From: Planctomycetota bacterium
Lineage (GTDB): Bacteria; Planctomycetota; B15-G4; JADJEK01
Direction of reading: 5' to 3'
NCBI GenBank assembly: GCA_016213895.1
Contig: JACQZJ010000063.1
Span: 1 to 58,196 of the forward strand
DNA length: 58,196 nt
A program made the position numbers and the translations under genes. A model generated the notes under the pieces. The model saw only the letters and a program-made list of their open reading frames with translations. It had not been told where the DNA came from and did not search any database. Below, one piece after another: positions 25,633-35,017 of the stretch (its first letter is position 1; every line of letters begins with the position of its first letter).

Positions 25633-25722
25633 GGGCTTCGTCCTCCGGGACGCGGGACCGGGGCTACGCCCACCATCATGCCCCGCGCGCCGGCCGCGCC
25701 GCAAGCGCGTGGCGAACCGAGG

Positions 25723-26868
25723 TCACCGTTGCGCCTCGGGATCCGCGAAGAGCGCCGCGTGGCGCCCCAACAAAGCCCTGGCTGCCTGCGCTCCGCGCGC
25801 CGGATGGCGCAGGAGATCGATGTAGCACTGCACGGCGTCGGTGACCGGCCAGCCGCGCTCGCCGATCAGGACCCCGCGCCACAGCGCCTCGGGGAAAAGG
25901 GGACGCACGAACTCCACGGCGCTCGCTCGGGCGGCGCGAGGAATCAGGTCGATGCCGAGGATCTCCGCCACGCCGGCGGGATCACCGTCCACGTAGAAGG
26001 TGAGCGCGGCGTGCGCAACCTCGTGCGCGCCGTGCTCGGCGGCCGCGAAGTGCAGCCCGAGCGCCAGGCGGCAGGGGACCTTCGCCAGCTCCGCGGGCGC
26101 GCGGCGCTGCCACCGATCGAAGACCGCGCTCGAGACGACGCCGAGAAGCGGCCTCTCGAACTGCCGCGTGACGCGCAGCGCCCAGGCCTCGAACAGTGCG
26201 GCGCGGCGCACCAGGCGCATGCCCGCGCGGTCCCGTTCGAGAAAGCCCATACGCTCGTACGCGCGCAGGAAGCGGTAGACGTGCGGCAGGGACACGCCCG
26301 CTCGCGCCGCGAGCCTCTCCAGGTCCGAGGCCGAACCGGCCGGCGAGGACGAGTAGGCGGAAGCGCCCGCGGCCGGATCGTCCGAGAGCGCGAGCGCCTT
26401 CACGCAGGCCAGGAAGCGGTCCGAGAAGCCGCCCGCCGCCGGCGCTCGCGCGGCGAAGCGCGAGTCGCGGTCCCCTCCTCTCAGGCCCCGGCCCGATCCG
26501 CTTGCGCCCGGCCCGAGCAGCCGCTGCCCATCGGTCACGAACCATTCCACGCCCCGGCTGGCCGCCTTCACGAACCTCTCGAGCGCCTGCTCTGTCGCCA
26601 CGGACAGGGATGGAGCCACGATCACCACGGCGAGGCGCCGCGCGTCTGGAATCGAGAACTCCTGCAGGGCGACCTGGCAGCGCAGCAGCCCGCGCGCGAA
26701 CCTCGCCTCGAGGTTCTCCCGGCCGCCGGCGGGAGCGCGCTCGACCGCCACGAACCACCGCCGGCCGCTCCGCATCACTACCCACAGAGGCGACGATCCC
26801 GGCCCCAGGGGCCTGACGTCCTCGAAGCCAAGCCGAGACAGGATGAGATCGTCTGAGTCTCTTCTCAT
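25723..26868 (-). CDS. AbiEi-like/COG4861-type HTH protein
   Basis: This 381-residue protein has an alpha/beta N-terminal part ('RRLAVVIVAPSLSVAT'), a winged-helix motif in the middle ('LERLAARAGVSLPHVYRFLR' then 'MGFLERDRAGMRLV'), and a C-terminal part like AbiEi-type regulators ('WPVTDAVQCYIDLLRHPARG'). AbiEi proteins are often antitoxins repressing their own promoter, but no AbiEii nucleotidyltransferase toxin is adjacent. The function is therefore uncertain. ATG 26868 is the first ATG in frame; it has no Shine-Dalgarno. The upstream AT-rich stretch contains a 16-bp palindrome at 26909-26924. Confidence 0.6.
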   Translation of the reverse strand: MRRDSDDLILSRLGFEDVRPLGPGSSPLWVVMRSGRRWFVAVERAPAGGRENLEARFARGLLRCQVALQEFSIPDARRLAVVIVAPSLSVATEQALERFVKAASRGVEWFVTDGQRLLGPGASGSGRGLRGGDRDSRFAARAPAAGGFSDRFLACVKALALSDDPAAGASAYSSSPAGSASDLERLAARAGVSLPHVYRFLRAYERMGFLERDRAGMRLVRRAALFEAWALRVTRQFERPLLGVVSSAVFDRWQRRAPAELAKVPCRLALGLHFAAAEHGAHEVAHAALTFYVDGDPAGVAEILGIDLIPRAARASAVEFVRPLFPEALWRGVLIGERGWPVTDAVQCYIDLLRHPARGAQAARALLGRHAALFADPEAQR

Positions 26869-26908
26869 GGTTGCGATTATGATCAAATACACGGTATCGG
26901 TCAAGATG

Positions 26909-26924
26909 GCACAGAGACCTGTGC
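26909..26924. promoter_or_regulatory. Candidate operator palindrome
   Basis: GCACAG-AGAC-CTGTGC has perfect 6-bp arms and a 4-base spacer. It lies 41 bases upstream of the HTH gene within the only clearly AT-rich intergenic stretch nearby (26869-26950). It could be the HTH protein's own operator. I could not fit convincing -35 and -10 boxes around it. Confidence 0.4.
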
Positions 26925-26965
26925 AACTCTTTATTCGACAAAGACTTGATCCAGGACTCGCGCGC

Positions 26966-29011
26966 TCAGAGCTTCTGGAGCCGCACCAACGCCTCGTCCT
27001 GGCCCACCACGACCAGGCGGTCTCCGCGGCCGATCGCCTCGTCCGCCACCGGCACGACTTCCCGCGCGCGTAAGGCCTGCGTCCCCGGGGCCTTGCGGAT
27101 CAGCAGGATCTCGACCCCGTAGCGCCGCCGCACGTCGAGCTCTCGGATGGTCAGGCCGATGAACTCGCCGGGGGCGTCCATCTCGACCATCGCGAAACCG
27201 TCCCCCAGGCGCATCGCCTGACCCGATTTCGCCGCGGCCTGCACGCTGGTGCCGATTCCCGAGACCATGTCACGCTTCATCAGCTCGCGGTTGTAGCCCT
27301 CCACCAGGTGGCGGCGGCTGATCACGCCCAGCAACCGGCCGCTCCCCTCGTCCACCACGGGCAGCTCCTCGCGGTCCAGGCCGTCGAAGATGCGCATCAC
27401 CGTGTCGAGGTCGTCGTCCATGTTCACCGTGGGTACGTCGTCCCGGGCGATGTCCTCGGCGAGCAGCAGGTTGGTCAAGAGCCCCGCGTCCGGAATGCTC
27501 GCGCTGACGTCGGACAGGCCGATGACGCCCCGCAACTGGCCCCCGTCCGTCACCACGTAGTAGTAGGCCGCGGGCTCGTCGGCGATCCTCGACAGCAGGC
27601 GGCCGAAGGTCTCGGCCGGCGGCACCCTGGCCGCGCGCTCGGTCATCGCGTCCCGCACCCGCAGCGACCGCAGGACGTTGACCTCCCGGCCGCGGCGGAT
27701 GTCCACCCCGCGGCGGATCAGCTTCATGGTGTAGATGGTCTCCGGCTTGAGGGACTGCGCCACGAGCGTGGCGATGATGCACGAGGCCATCAGCGGCAGG
27801 ATGAGCTGGTAGCTGGAGGTCAGCTCGAAGATGATGAGGATGGCGGTGATCGGCGCCTGCGTGGCCGCGGCCACCACGGCCCCCATGCCCACCAGCGCGT
27901 AGGCGCTGGATACCGCGGTGATGGAGGGGAAGAAGTGGTGGGCGATGCTGCCCACGGCTCCACCGGTCATGGAGCCGAGGAACAGCGAGGGCGCGAAGAT
28001 GCCGCCGGAGAAGCCGACGGCGATGGTCAGGCTCGTGGCCAGGAGCTTGACGCAGAGCAGGGTGACCAGCAGACCGAGCACCATCTCGCCGCGCAAGGCG
28101 TGTTCGATGGCCTCGTAGCCGACACCGAAGATCTGCGGGTAGGCCAAGCCGATGACGCCGATGACCGCCCCGCCGATGGGAGTGAGCAGCCACGGCCGGA
28201 CAGGGACCTTGTTCGCCAGATCCTCCATGCCGTAGAGCACCCGGATGAAGGCCACCGCCACCAGCGCCGCCACGACCCCCAGCGCCAGGTAGAACAACAG
28301 CTCCCAGGGGCTGGCCATCAGCACCTGCGGGATCGCGAAGGCCGGGGAGTCGCCGAGGAAATGCCGCGAGACCACGGTTGCCGTCACCGACGAGATGACG
28401 ATCGGGGAGAACTTGGAGACAGCGAAGTCGCCGAGGATGATCTCGACGGCAAAGAGAGCGCCCGCGATCGGCGCGTTGAACGTGGCCGCGATCCCCGCCG
28501 CCGCGCCGCAGCCCACGAACGTCCGCAGGCGGATGCCGGAGACCCGCAGCACCTGACCAGAGACCGACCCAATGGCCGAGCCGATCTGAACGATCGGACC
28601 CTCCCGGCCCACCGACCCGCCGCTGGCGATGGAGATGGCCGAGGCCAGGCTCTTGATGACGACCAACCGCGCGCGCATGTACCCGGAGCGCAGGGCCACC
28701 GCTTCCATCACCTCGGGCACGCCGTGCCCCTTCGCCTCGCGGGCCAGGAAGTGGACCAGCGGCCCGACCAGGGCGCCGCCCGCGGCGGGCACCAGGATGA
28801 TCCACCAGGCCGAGTGCGAGCTGACGACCTCGAGGCTGTACTCCCACGAGCCCCAGCCCAGACGCTGGATCGCGGAGATGAGCCAGCGGAAGCCGACCGC
28901 GCCGAAGCCGCCCAAGCAGCCGATCAGGATCGCGACAACCACCATGAAGAGGTGCTCGTGCGCCTTGGCCGAGACGAGAAGTCGCGCAATCAACTGAACG
29001 AATCTGGGCAT
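26966..29011 (-). CDS. ClC-type chloride channel/antiporter with CBS and RCK-C domains
   Basis: This 681-residue protein has the ClC membrane core (about 20-430): 'KGHGVPEVMEAV' (the GSGIP selectivity loop, with His in place of Ser), 'GGSVGREGPIVQIGSA' holding the gating Glu, and 'GFSGGIFAPSLFLG'. Two CBS motifs follow ('AMTERAARVPPAETFGRLL' and 'PTVNMDDDLDTVMRIFDGL' ... 'LLGVISRRHLVE'), then a TrkA-C/RCK-C end ('FIGLTIRELDVRRRYGVEI'). It should move Cl- (with or without H+) across the inner membrane, gated by ligand binding to CBS. ATG 29011 is chosen by homology; the open frame further upstream overlaps broken ileS sequence. Confidence 0.87.
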   Translation of the reverse strand: MPRFVQLIARLLVSAKAHEHLFMVVVAILIGCLGGFGAVGFRWLISAIQRLGWGSWEYSLEVVSSHSAWWIILVPAAGGALVGPLVHFLAREAKGHGVPEVMEAVALRSGYMRARLVVIKSLASAISIASGGSVGREGPIVQIGSAIGSVSGQVLRVSGIRLRTFVGCGAAAGIAATFNAPIAGALFAVEIILGDFAVSKFSPIVISSVTATVVSRHFLGDSPAFAIPQVLMASPWELLFYLALGVVAALVAVAFIRVLYGMEDLANKVPVRPWLLTPIGGAVIGVIGLAYPQIFGVGYEAIEHALRGEMVLGLLVTLLCVKLLATSLTIAVGFSGGIFAPSLFLGSMTGGAVGSIAHHFFPSITAVSSAYALVGMGAVVAAATQAPITAILIIFELTSSYQLILPLMASCIIATLVAQSLKPETIYTMKLIRRGVDIRRGREVNVLRSLRVRDAMTERAARVPPAETFGRLLSRIADEPAAYYYVVTDGGQLRGVIGLSDVSASIPDAGLLTNLLLAEDIARDDVPTVNMDDDLDTVMRIFDGLDREELPVVDEGSGRLLGVISRRHLVEGYNRELMKRDMVSGIGTSVQAAAKSGQAMRLGDGFAMVEMDAPGEFIGLTIRELDVRRRYGVEILLIRKAPGTQALRAREVVPVADEAIGRGDRLVVVGQDEALVRLQKL

Positions 29012-29189
29012 CGTGCTGGTCGAGACTGAGTCGAGTTGCGCCAGGATAACCGGATCGCAGCCGCGTTGGCGGAGGAACGGGCCGCCCTCCGGGAACTGAC
29101 CCGGGTCTCCGCGCGCCCCGTCTTGCGCCGCGCTCGCGCCTTGCGCCGGCAGGCCGGCGCGCGTAACGTCCGGCAGGCGCTCGCCCGGG

Positions 29190-29285
29190 TGCCGGAAGAC
29201 ATCCCCCGCGGAACGGAAGGACGCGCCCCGCTTCACCTTCTATGAGGGGCCGCCGACCGCCAACGGCCGGCCGGGCATCCACCAC
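29190..29285 (+). pseudogene. ileS: 5' part of ileS without a start codon (contains the HIGH motif)
   Basis: In the same frame as ileS, bases 29190-29285 read 'CRKTSPAERKDAPRFTF', then 'YEGPPTANGRPGIHH', the normal IleRS lead-in and HIGH signature. No ATG, GTG or TTG occurs in this frame back to an in-frame TGA at 29097. The sequence upstream of about 29190 does not look like IleRS in any frame. About 40 N-terminal residues and the true start are missing, so a break, deletion or misassembly lies near 29190. Confidence 0.65.
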
Positions 29286-32200
29286 GTGCTGGCGCGCACG
29301 CTGAAGGACGTGATCTGCCGCTACCACGACCTCGCCGGGAAGCAGGTCGAGCGCAAGGCGGGCTGGGACACGCACGGCCTGCCCGTGGAGGTCGAGGTCG
29401 AGAAGGCGCTCGGCATCCACGGCAAGGAGGAGATCCGCCGCTACGGCGTCGAGTCGTTCACGCGCCGCTGCGTCGAGTCGGTCTTCAAGTACGTCGAGGA
29501 GTGGGAGAACCTCACTGAACGCATCGGCTACTGGCTCGACCTCGAGAACGCTTACGTCACGTACCACGAGGACTACGTCGAGTCGGTGTGGTGGTCGCTG
29601 GCCGAGCTCTACAAGAAGGGCCTGCTCTACCAGAGCCACAAGGTGGTCTGGTGGTGGCCGCAGGGCGGCACGGCGCTCTCCGCGGGCGAGGTGGGCCTCG
29701 GCTACCGCGAGGTCGAGGATCCCTCGATCACGGTGCGCTTCCGCTGGCCGGACGAGCGCATCGCCGGCAAGCCGACCTCGTTCCTGGCCTGGACCACCAC
29801 GCCCTGGACCCTGCCGAGCAACGTGGCGCTCGCGGTCGGCGCGGACCTCGACTACGTGGCGGCCGACCTTGGCGAGGAAGTGGTGATCGTCGCGGCCGCG
29901 CTGCAGGACGCGGTCCTGAAGGGCAAGGAGGCGCGCATCGCCGCGACGTTCCAGGGCGCCGAGCTGGCCGGCAGGAAGTACGAGCCGCTGTTTCGCTTCA
30001 AGGCGCCGGAGAACGGGCGCGCCTATGAGGTGGTCGCGACCGACTTCGTGGCCACGGACACGGGCACGGGCATCGTGCACCTCGCGCCGGCGTTCGGCGA
30101 GGACGACTTCCGCGCGGCGCGCGAGCACGGGCTCGGCTTCCTGCAGCTCGTCGAGCCGGACGGCACGTTCAGCGCTGAGGCGGGCGCCTACGCCGGCCGC
30201 CCGATCAAGGACTGCGACAAGGAGCTGATCCGCGACCTGAAGGAGCGCGGGCTGCTCTTCTCGCGCGAGACGGTGAAACACGAGTACCCCTTCTGCTGGC
30301 GCAAGCCGAGCGACGCGCTCATCCAGTACGCGCGCGAGTCCTGGTTCGTGAAGACGACTGCGCTCAAGGAGCGCATGCTCGAGCTGAACGCCACGATCAA
30401 CTGGTTCCCGGAGCACATCCGGGACGGGCGCTTCGGCAACTTCCTGGAGGACAACGTCGACTGGGCCCTCTCCCGCGAGCGCTTCTGGGGCACGCCGCTG
30501 CCGCTCTGGATCAACGACGCGAGCGGCGCGATCGACTGCGTGGGTTCGATCGCCGAGATCCTGGAGCGCAATCCAGAGGCGTTTCGCGCCTTCGAAGAGG
30601 CGCGCGCCCGCGATCCCGCGCTCTCGCCGCACCTGCGCGTGCACAAGCCGTGGATCGACGAGGTCACCTGGACCAAGCCGGGCGAGCCCGGGGTCTACCG
30701 CCGCGTGCCCGAGGTCATCGACTGCTGGTACGACTCCGGGGCCATGCCCTTCGCCCAGCGCCACTACCCCTTCGAGAACGCCGAGCTGTTCCGGCGCTCC
30801 TTCCCGGCCGACTTCATCTGCGAGGGGCTCGACCAGACGCGAGGCTGGTTCTACACGCTGCTCGCGATCTCGACGCTCTGCTTCGACCGGCCGGCGTTTC
30901 AGAACGTCATCGTCAACGGCCTGGTGAACGACAAGCACGGCAAGAAGATGTCGAAGTCGCTCGGCAACACCGTGGACCCGTGGCAGGTGATCGACGCCCA
31001 CGGCGCCGACGCGCTGCGCTGGTACCTGCTCGCCGGCTCCCCGCCCTGGCTCTCCAAGTCGTTCGACCAGGAGGGCGCCGGCGAGGTGGGACGCCGCATC
31101 TTCGGCACGCTCTGGCCCTCGTTCAGCTTCTTCGCGCGCTACGCGGCGCTGGACGGCTGGACGCCGGAAGCCCCGGCCCCGCCGGCGGCGGAGCGCTGCG
31201 TGATGGACCGCTGGCTCATCTCGCGCACGCACTCGCTGATCCGCGAGTACCGCGAGCAGATGGAGGCCTACGACCCGATGCGCGCCACGCGCGCGCTCGG
31301 CCGCTTCATCACCGACGAGCTCAGCAACTGGTACATCCGCCGCAACCGCGCGCGCTTCTGGAAGTCGCAGGACTCCGCGGACAAGGCGGCCGCCTACGCC
31401 ACGCTCTGGCAAGCGCTTGAGACCGCCGCCTTCCTGCTCGCGCCCGTGGCGCCGATGAGCGCGGACGCCCTCTACCTCGCGCTCCACCCGCGCGCGGACG
31501 GGCTCGACTCGGTGCACCTCGGCGATCTGCCGCGGGCCGACTTGCGCCTCATCGACGAGACCGTCGAGCGGCGCATGGCGGCGATCCTCGAGGTGGTGAG
31601 CCTCGGCCGCGCGGCGCGCAAGGAGGCGAACCTCAAGGTGCGCCAGCCGCTGCCGCGCCTAGTGTGCGCCGGCCCGGACCGCGAGGCTCTCTCCGGCCTG
31701 CAGGACCCGGAGCTGGCCCAAGCGGTCAAGGACGAGCTGAACGTCAAGGACCTGGTCGTGGCCGAGCAGGCCGGCGAGTACTGCAGCGTGACGATCAAGC
31801 CGAACCTCAAGGTGCTCGGCCCGCGGCTCGGAAAGCGACTGCCCGCCCTGCGCCAGGCGCTCGCCGCGCTCGACGACGCCGCGCGCGCACGCTTCGAGCA
31901 GAGCGGCCGCGTGGCGCTTCTCGTCGAGGGCGAGGAAGTGAGCCTCGAGATGGGCGACCTGCTGGTGGAGCGCAGCGGCCGCCCAGGCTACGCCATCGCC
32001 AGCGCGGGCGGCTACCTCGCCGCCCTGGACACGACCCTCACGCCCGAGCTGATCGCCGAGGGCAGGAGCCGCGAGTTCATCAGCCGCGTGCAGCGCCAGC
32101 GCAAGGACACGGGCCTCGAGGTGACCACGCGCATCCGCCTGCGCTGCGCCGGCGCTCCCGAGATCATCGCCGCGGTGGCGGCGTGCCGCGAGCGCATCGC

Positions 32201-32321
32201 CGGCGAGGTGCTGGCGCTGTCCATCGAGACCGTGGCCGAGCGGGCCGCCCTCTCCGCCGGCGCCGTGGACTGGGAGATCGACGGCCTGCCGATCGCGGTC
32301 GAGATCGACCCGCTCCCGTAA
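29286..32321 (+). CDS. ileS: Isoleucyl-tRNA synthetase (eukaryote-like type), 5'-damaged
   Basis: The largest enzyme in the window, 1011 residues from the first usable GTG. It charges tRNA-Ile. Visible features are 'RKAGWDTHGLPVEVEVEK', the CP1 editing site 'AWTTTPWTLPSN', 'DTGTGIVHLAPAFGEDD', 'EGLDQTRGWFYTL', the KMSKS loop 'KHGKKMSKSLGNTVDP', and an anticodon-binding C-terminus ending with 'VKDELNVKDL' and a long tail. The type resembles the mupirocin-resistant, eukaryote-like IleRS. The predicted start lies just after the HIGH motif, so translation from 29286 would give a protein unable to bind ATP properly. The damage upstream is listed separately. Confidence 0.85.
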   Translation: MLARTLKDVICRYHDLAGKQVERKAGWDTHGLPVEVEVEKALGIHGKEEIRRYGVESFTRRCVESVFKYVEEWENLTERIGYWLDLENAYVTYHEDYVESVWWSLAELYKKGLLYQSHKVVWWWPQGGTALSAGEVGLGYREVEDPSITVRFRWPDERIAGKPTSFLAWTTTPWTLPSNVALAVGADLDYVAADLGEEVVIVAAALQDAVLKGKEARIAATFQGAELAGRKYEPLFRFKAPENGRAYEVVATDFVATDTGTGIVHLAPAFGEDDFRAAREHGLGFLQLVEPDGTFSAEAGAYAGRPIKDCDKELIRDLKERGLLFSRETVKHEYPFCWRKPSDALIQYARESWFVKTTALKERMLELNATINWFPEHIRDGRFGNFLEDNVDWALSRERFWGTPLPLWINDASGAIDCVGSIAEILERNPEAFRAFEEARARDPALSPHLRVHKPWIDEVTWTKPGEPGVYRRVPEVIDCWYDSGAMPFAQRHYPFENAELFRRSFPADFICEGLDQTRGWFYTLLAISTLCFDRPAFQNVIVNGLVNDKHGKKMSKSLGNTVDPWQVIDAHGADALRWYLLAGSPPWLSKSFDQEGAGEVGRRIFGTLWPSFSFFARYAALDGWTPEAPAPPAAERCVMDRWLISRTHSLIREYREQMEAYDPMRATRALGRFITDELSNWYIRRNRARFWKSQDSADKAAAYATLWQALETAAFLLAPVAPMSADALYLALHPRADGLDSVHLGDLPRADLRLIDETVERRMAAILEVVSLGRAARKEANLKVRQPLPRLVCAGPDREALSGLQDPELAQAVKDELNVKDLVVAEQAGEYCSVTIKPNLKVLGPRLGKRLPALRQALAALDDAARARFEQSGRVALLVEGEEVSLEMGDLLVERSGRPGYAIASAGGYLAALDTTLTPELIAEGRSREFISRVQRQRKDTGLEVTTRIRLRCAGAPEIIAAVAACRERIAGEVLALSIETVAERAALSAGAVDWEIDGLPIAVEIDPLP

Positions 32322-32354
32322 GCGGCTGCGCGCCGAAGGGGCGGCCTCCCGACA

Positions 32355-32379
32355 CCGCGGCCATTCTACTCGGCCGCGG
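32355..32379. terminator. GC hairpin between convergent ileS and metallophosphoesterase
   Basis: A perfect 8-bp inverted repeat (32355-32362 with 32372-32379) with a 9-base loop lies between the stop of ileS and the stop of the convergent gene. No U tract. It is plausible as a two-way terminator. Confidence 0.5.
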
Positions 32380-32394
32380 AGAGGCCCCCGCGAA

Positions 32395-33441
32395 TCACTG
32401 TGCGCGCGCCGGTCGCGGCGCGGCCCTCCCGCCCCTGCGAGCCCGGAAAATGAGCGCCACAAAAGCCGCGAACACGCCGAGCGCGACCACGTTCAAGACG
32501 AAGCTCGCGGCCTTGTGGCTCGCGAACCACGGGTACGCGCGCACGATTGCGTACCTCTCCAGCGCGTCCTCGAAGTCGTGCTCCCGCTCCACGAAGACGA
32601 TGCTCTCGGAAACCGCGCCGGCGGCCACGCGCAGCACGAGCGCGTGGTGGAACTGCCTGCCGCGTTTTTCGTCGAGTCGCGCCCCGCCGCCGCCCGTCAC
32701 CAGGTAGTGCGCGCCTCCCCTGTCCACCCGCGCATAGCCGTGATAGTCGCCGGCAAACACGTAGTCGACCTCGAGATCCTCTAGGAGGCGCATGATCTCG
32801 CCGCCCTCCGCGTACGACTTCCCGCCGACGTCTAAAGAGATAGGCGGCGGAACATGCATGAACGCGACCACGTGGCGGTAACGGGCCAGGCTCTCTTTCT
32901 CCAGCTCGCCCAGGAAGCGCACCGTGTCCTCGTTGGAGTACGGGGCAGGCAGGGTCCGCAGGAAGAGGAACAGGCACCCCTGGTACTCCATGGAGAACAG
33001 GGTCGGCCCGTACATCTCCTCGAAGCGTGCAAGGGGCAGGTCATCGAGGCTCACGTCGTGGTTGCCGACCACGTAGAACACCGGAAACGGCAAGGAGTAC
33101 TCGCGGCACTCGGCGCGGAAGAAGGCGTGCTCCTCCGGTTTGCCGTCGTAGACGCAGTCCCCGAGCAGCACGGCGAAGTCCAGGTCGGCCTGCCGCAGCT
33201 CCTCCACGATCTTCTCGAAGGTCCCGGTGCTCTTGGTGTCGCCGGCCACCGCGAAGGCGAACGACTCCTTCTGGGGCGCGCTCTCCAGCAGGGCGCGCAC
33301 GCGCGGGAAGTTCCCGAAGCGCTCGGGCAGGGGCGCCTCCGCCTCGCGATGCACGATGAGCGCGTACGCCTGGAACCCGCACACGCCGAGCAGGAGCAGG
33401 CAGCCGGCAAGACTCGAGACAACGACGAGACCGCGCTTCAC
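32395..33441 (-). CDS. Membrane-anchored metallophosphoesterase
   Basis: This 348-residue protein has an N-terminal membrane helix ('LVVVSSLAGCLLLLGVCGF') and a calcineurin-like phosphoesterase domain with the metal motifs 'AVAGDTKSTG', 'LLGDCVYDG', 'VGNHDVSLDD', 'FMHVPP' and 'FAGDYHGY'. A C-terminal membrane helix ('VLNVVALGVFAAFVALIF') follows. The catalytic part is probably in the periplasm, held by both ends. The substrate is unknown. GTG 33441 has GGAGG at seven-base spacing. Confidence 0.83.
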   Translation of the reverse strand: MKRGLVVVSSLAGCLLLLGVCGFQAYALIVHREAEAPLPERFGNFPRVRALLESAPQKESFAFAVAGDTKSTGTFEKIVEELRQADLDFAVLLGDCVYDGKPEEHAFFRAECREYSLPFPVFYVVGNHDVSLDDLPLARFEEMYGPTLFSMEYQGCLFLFLRTLPAPYSNEDTVRFLGELEKESLARYRHVVAFMHVPPPISLDVGGKSYAEGGEIMRLLEDLEVDYVFAGDYHGYARVDRGGAHYLVTGGGGARLDEKRGRQFHHALVLRVAAGAVSESIVFVEREHDFEDALERYAIVRAYPWFASHKAASFVLNVVALGVFAAFVALIFRARRGGRAAPRPARAQ

Positions 33442-33499
33442 GATCGGTCCTCCGATTGCAGGAGCTGGCGCGCGGGTACGGGCGCCGGCGCGGCGGATT

Positions 33500-34306
33500 C
33501 TAACCGGACCGCGGCGCGCGCAGGCGGTCCAGGCGCAGCCGGTGGCGCGCATCCGTGAGGCGCAGCACGCCGCCCAGGACGGCGGCGAGCGCGCCGAGCG
33601 TGGTGCCGCCGGCGATGAGGAACATGATCAGCATCTGGTAGCGCACGGCCTGCGCGGGATCGGCGCCAGCCAGGATCTGACCGGTCATCATCCCGGGCAG
33701 CGAAACCAGGCCGGTGGCGGCCATGGCGTTGATGATCGGCATGAGGGCGCTCAAGAGAGCCGCGCGCGCCACCGGCCGCGTCGCCTGCCAGCGCGTCGCG
33801 CCGAGAGCGATTTGCGCCTCGACCGCCGTGCGCCGCGTGTGCAGGCCGCTGCTCAGCGCGTGCAGTCCGAGGCTGACTCCGGTCATGGTGTTGCCGAGGA
33901 TCATGCCGAGCAGCGGCAGCGCGTAGCGCGGGTCGTACCAGGGATCGGGCCGCACCTGGGTGGAGAGGGCGAAGACCGTGACCAGCACGGCCGCGAGCAG
34001 CATGGACGACGTGCCCAGGCCGTAGGCCCAGACGCCCTTCAGGCGCCTCTCCTGGCGCGCCATGACCTCGCGGCCGGCGAACAGGACCATGGCCAGTGCA
34101 GCAACGCCGGTCCAAAGGGGCGAAACCGCGGCAAACAGCGCCTTCAGCACGGCCCCGACCAGCAGGAGCTGGACCACCATGCGCGCCGTGGCGAGGAGCA
34201 TGCGCCGCTCGAGCCCGAGGGCGAAGGCGAGCGACAGGGCCGCGTTCACCAGCACCAGGAGCGCGGCGAGCGACAGGTCGGCGATGTCGAGCTGGACGGC
34301 GTTCAC
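33500..34306 (-). CDS. fetB: FetB-type ABC transporter permease
   Basis: This 268-residue UPF0014/FetB protein has about seven membrane helices. It contains the family signature around '[15 protein letters not shown]' and '[19 protein letters not shown]', '[20 protein letters not shown]' and '[16 protein letters not shown]'. In E. coli, FetAB is reported to export iron and protect from oxidative stress. Its GTG start overlaps the stop of the ATPase gene (GTGA), so the two are translated together. Confidence 0.88.
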   Translation of the reverse strand: MNAVQLDIADLSLAALLVLVNAALSLAFALGLERRMLLATARMVVQLLLVGAVLKALFAAVSPLWTGVAALAMVLFAGREVMARQERRLKGVWAYGLGTSSMLLAAVLVTVFALSTQVRPDPWYDPRYALPLLGMILGNTMTGVSLGLHALSSGLHTRRTAVEAQIALGATRWQATRPVARAALLSALMPIINAMAATGLVSLPGMMTGQILAGADPAQAVRYQMLIMFLIAGGTTLGALAAVLGGVLRLTDARHRLRLDRLRAPRSG

Positions 34307-34902
34307 GCGCCCTGCTCCGTCACGCGGCCGCCCTCGACCCAGAGGCGCCGCCGCGCCAGCCGCCGCGCCTGGGCCTCGTCGTGCGTGACCCAGAGCGCAG
34401 AGGCCCCGGCCGCGAGCCGCTCGCGCACCAGATCCTCGGCCGCCAGGCGGGCCGCGTCATCCAGGCCGGAGGTCGGCTCGTCCAGGAGCAGCACGCGCGG
34501 ACCGCGCAGCAGGGCGCGCGCCAGGGCGAGGCGCTGGCGCTCGCCGGTGGAAAGGCGCGGCACTTCCCAGCCGAGCGCGCCGGCCGGCAAGAGGAGCCTC
34601 TCGAGAAGAGGCGCCGCGCCGCCGCCCTGCCCGCCGAAGTGGTCGCTGACCCGGTCCGTCCACCAGCCCGATTCGGCCGGCACGTAGCACACCCTGCGGC
34701 GCCACTCCGGCCCGGAAAACGTGCCGCGCTCCACGCCGTCGAGGCTCACCCGTCCCGCGCTCGGATCGAGGTCGGCAAGCGCCCGCAGGAGCAGCGTCTT
34801 CCCCGCGCCCGAAGGTCCGGCCACGACCACGCACTCGCCGGCCAGCAGCTCGAAGGAGGTCTGCTCCAGGCCAGGGCGCGTCAGCTCACGCACCGAGAAC
34901 AT
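34303..34902 (-). CDS. fetA: FetA-type ABC transporter ATP-binding protein
   Basis: This 199-residue ATPase has Walker A 'GPSGAGKT', the signature '[15 protein letters not shown]', Walker B '[13 protein letters not shown]' and the switch His in '[12 protein letters not shown]'. A short single-domain ATPase coupled to FetB is typical for the system. ATG 34902 is chosen because homology starts there, though no good Shine-Dalgarno is seen. It is transcribed away from the lipid cluster; 115 bases separate the two divergent starts. Confidence 0.85.
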   Translation of the reverse strand: MFSVRELTRPGLEQTSFELLAGECVVVAGPSGAGKTLLLRALADLDPSAGRVSLDGVERGTFSGPEWRRRVCYVPAESGWWTDRVSDHFGGQGGGAAPLLERLLLPAGALGWEVPRLSTGERQRLALARALLRGPRVLLLDEPTSGLDDAARLAAEDLVRERLAAGASALWVTHDEAQARRLARRRLWVEGGRVTEQGA

Positions 34903-35017
34903 GTCGCCATCATGAACGCCACGGCTCGCGGCGAGAAGAGCAGCGCGGCGCGATCCGCGAGAAAGCCGGGCGCGAGGCTGGAGGCTCGGCGCGGAAGTGG
35001 GCAGACTGGAAGCCCGC

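Noticed and set aside
23464-26856. 1130-residue plus-strand open frame
   Set aside because: It lies opposite the protease and HTH genes, both of which have clear motifs. Low-complexity and without family features.
27270-31517. 1415-residue minus-strand open frame
   Set aside because: It is antisense to ileS and out of frame with the ClC gene. Its composition is Arg/Val/Leu/Ala-rich with no domain, as expected in the shadow frames of very GC-rich DNA.
33500-34902. FetAB as part of the lipid cluster
   Set aside because: It is divergent, with its own coupled pair structure and a known separate family role, so it was kept out of the operon.
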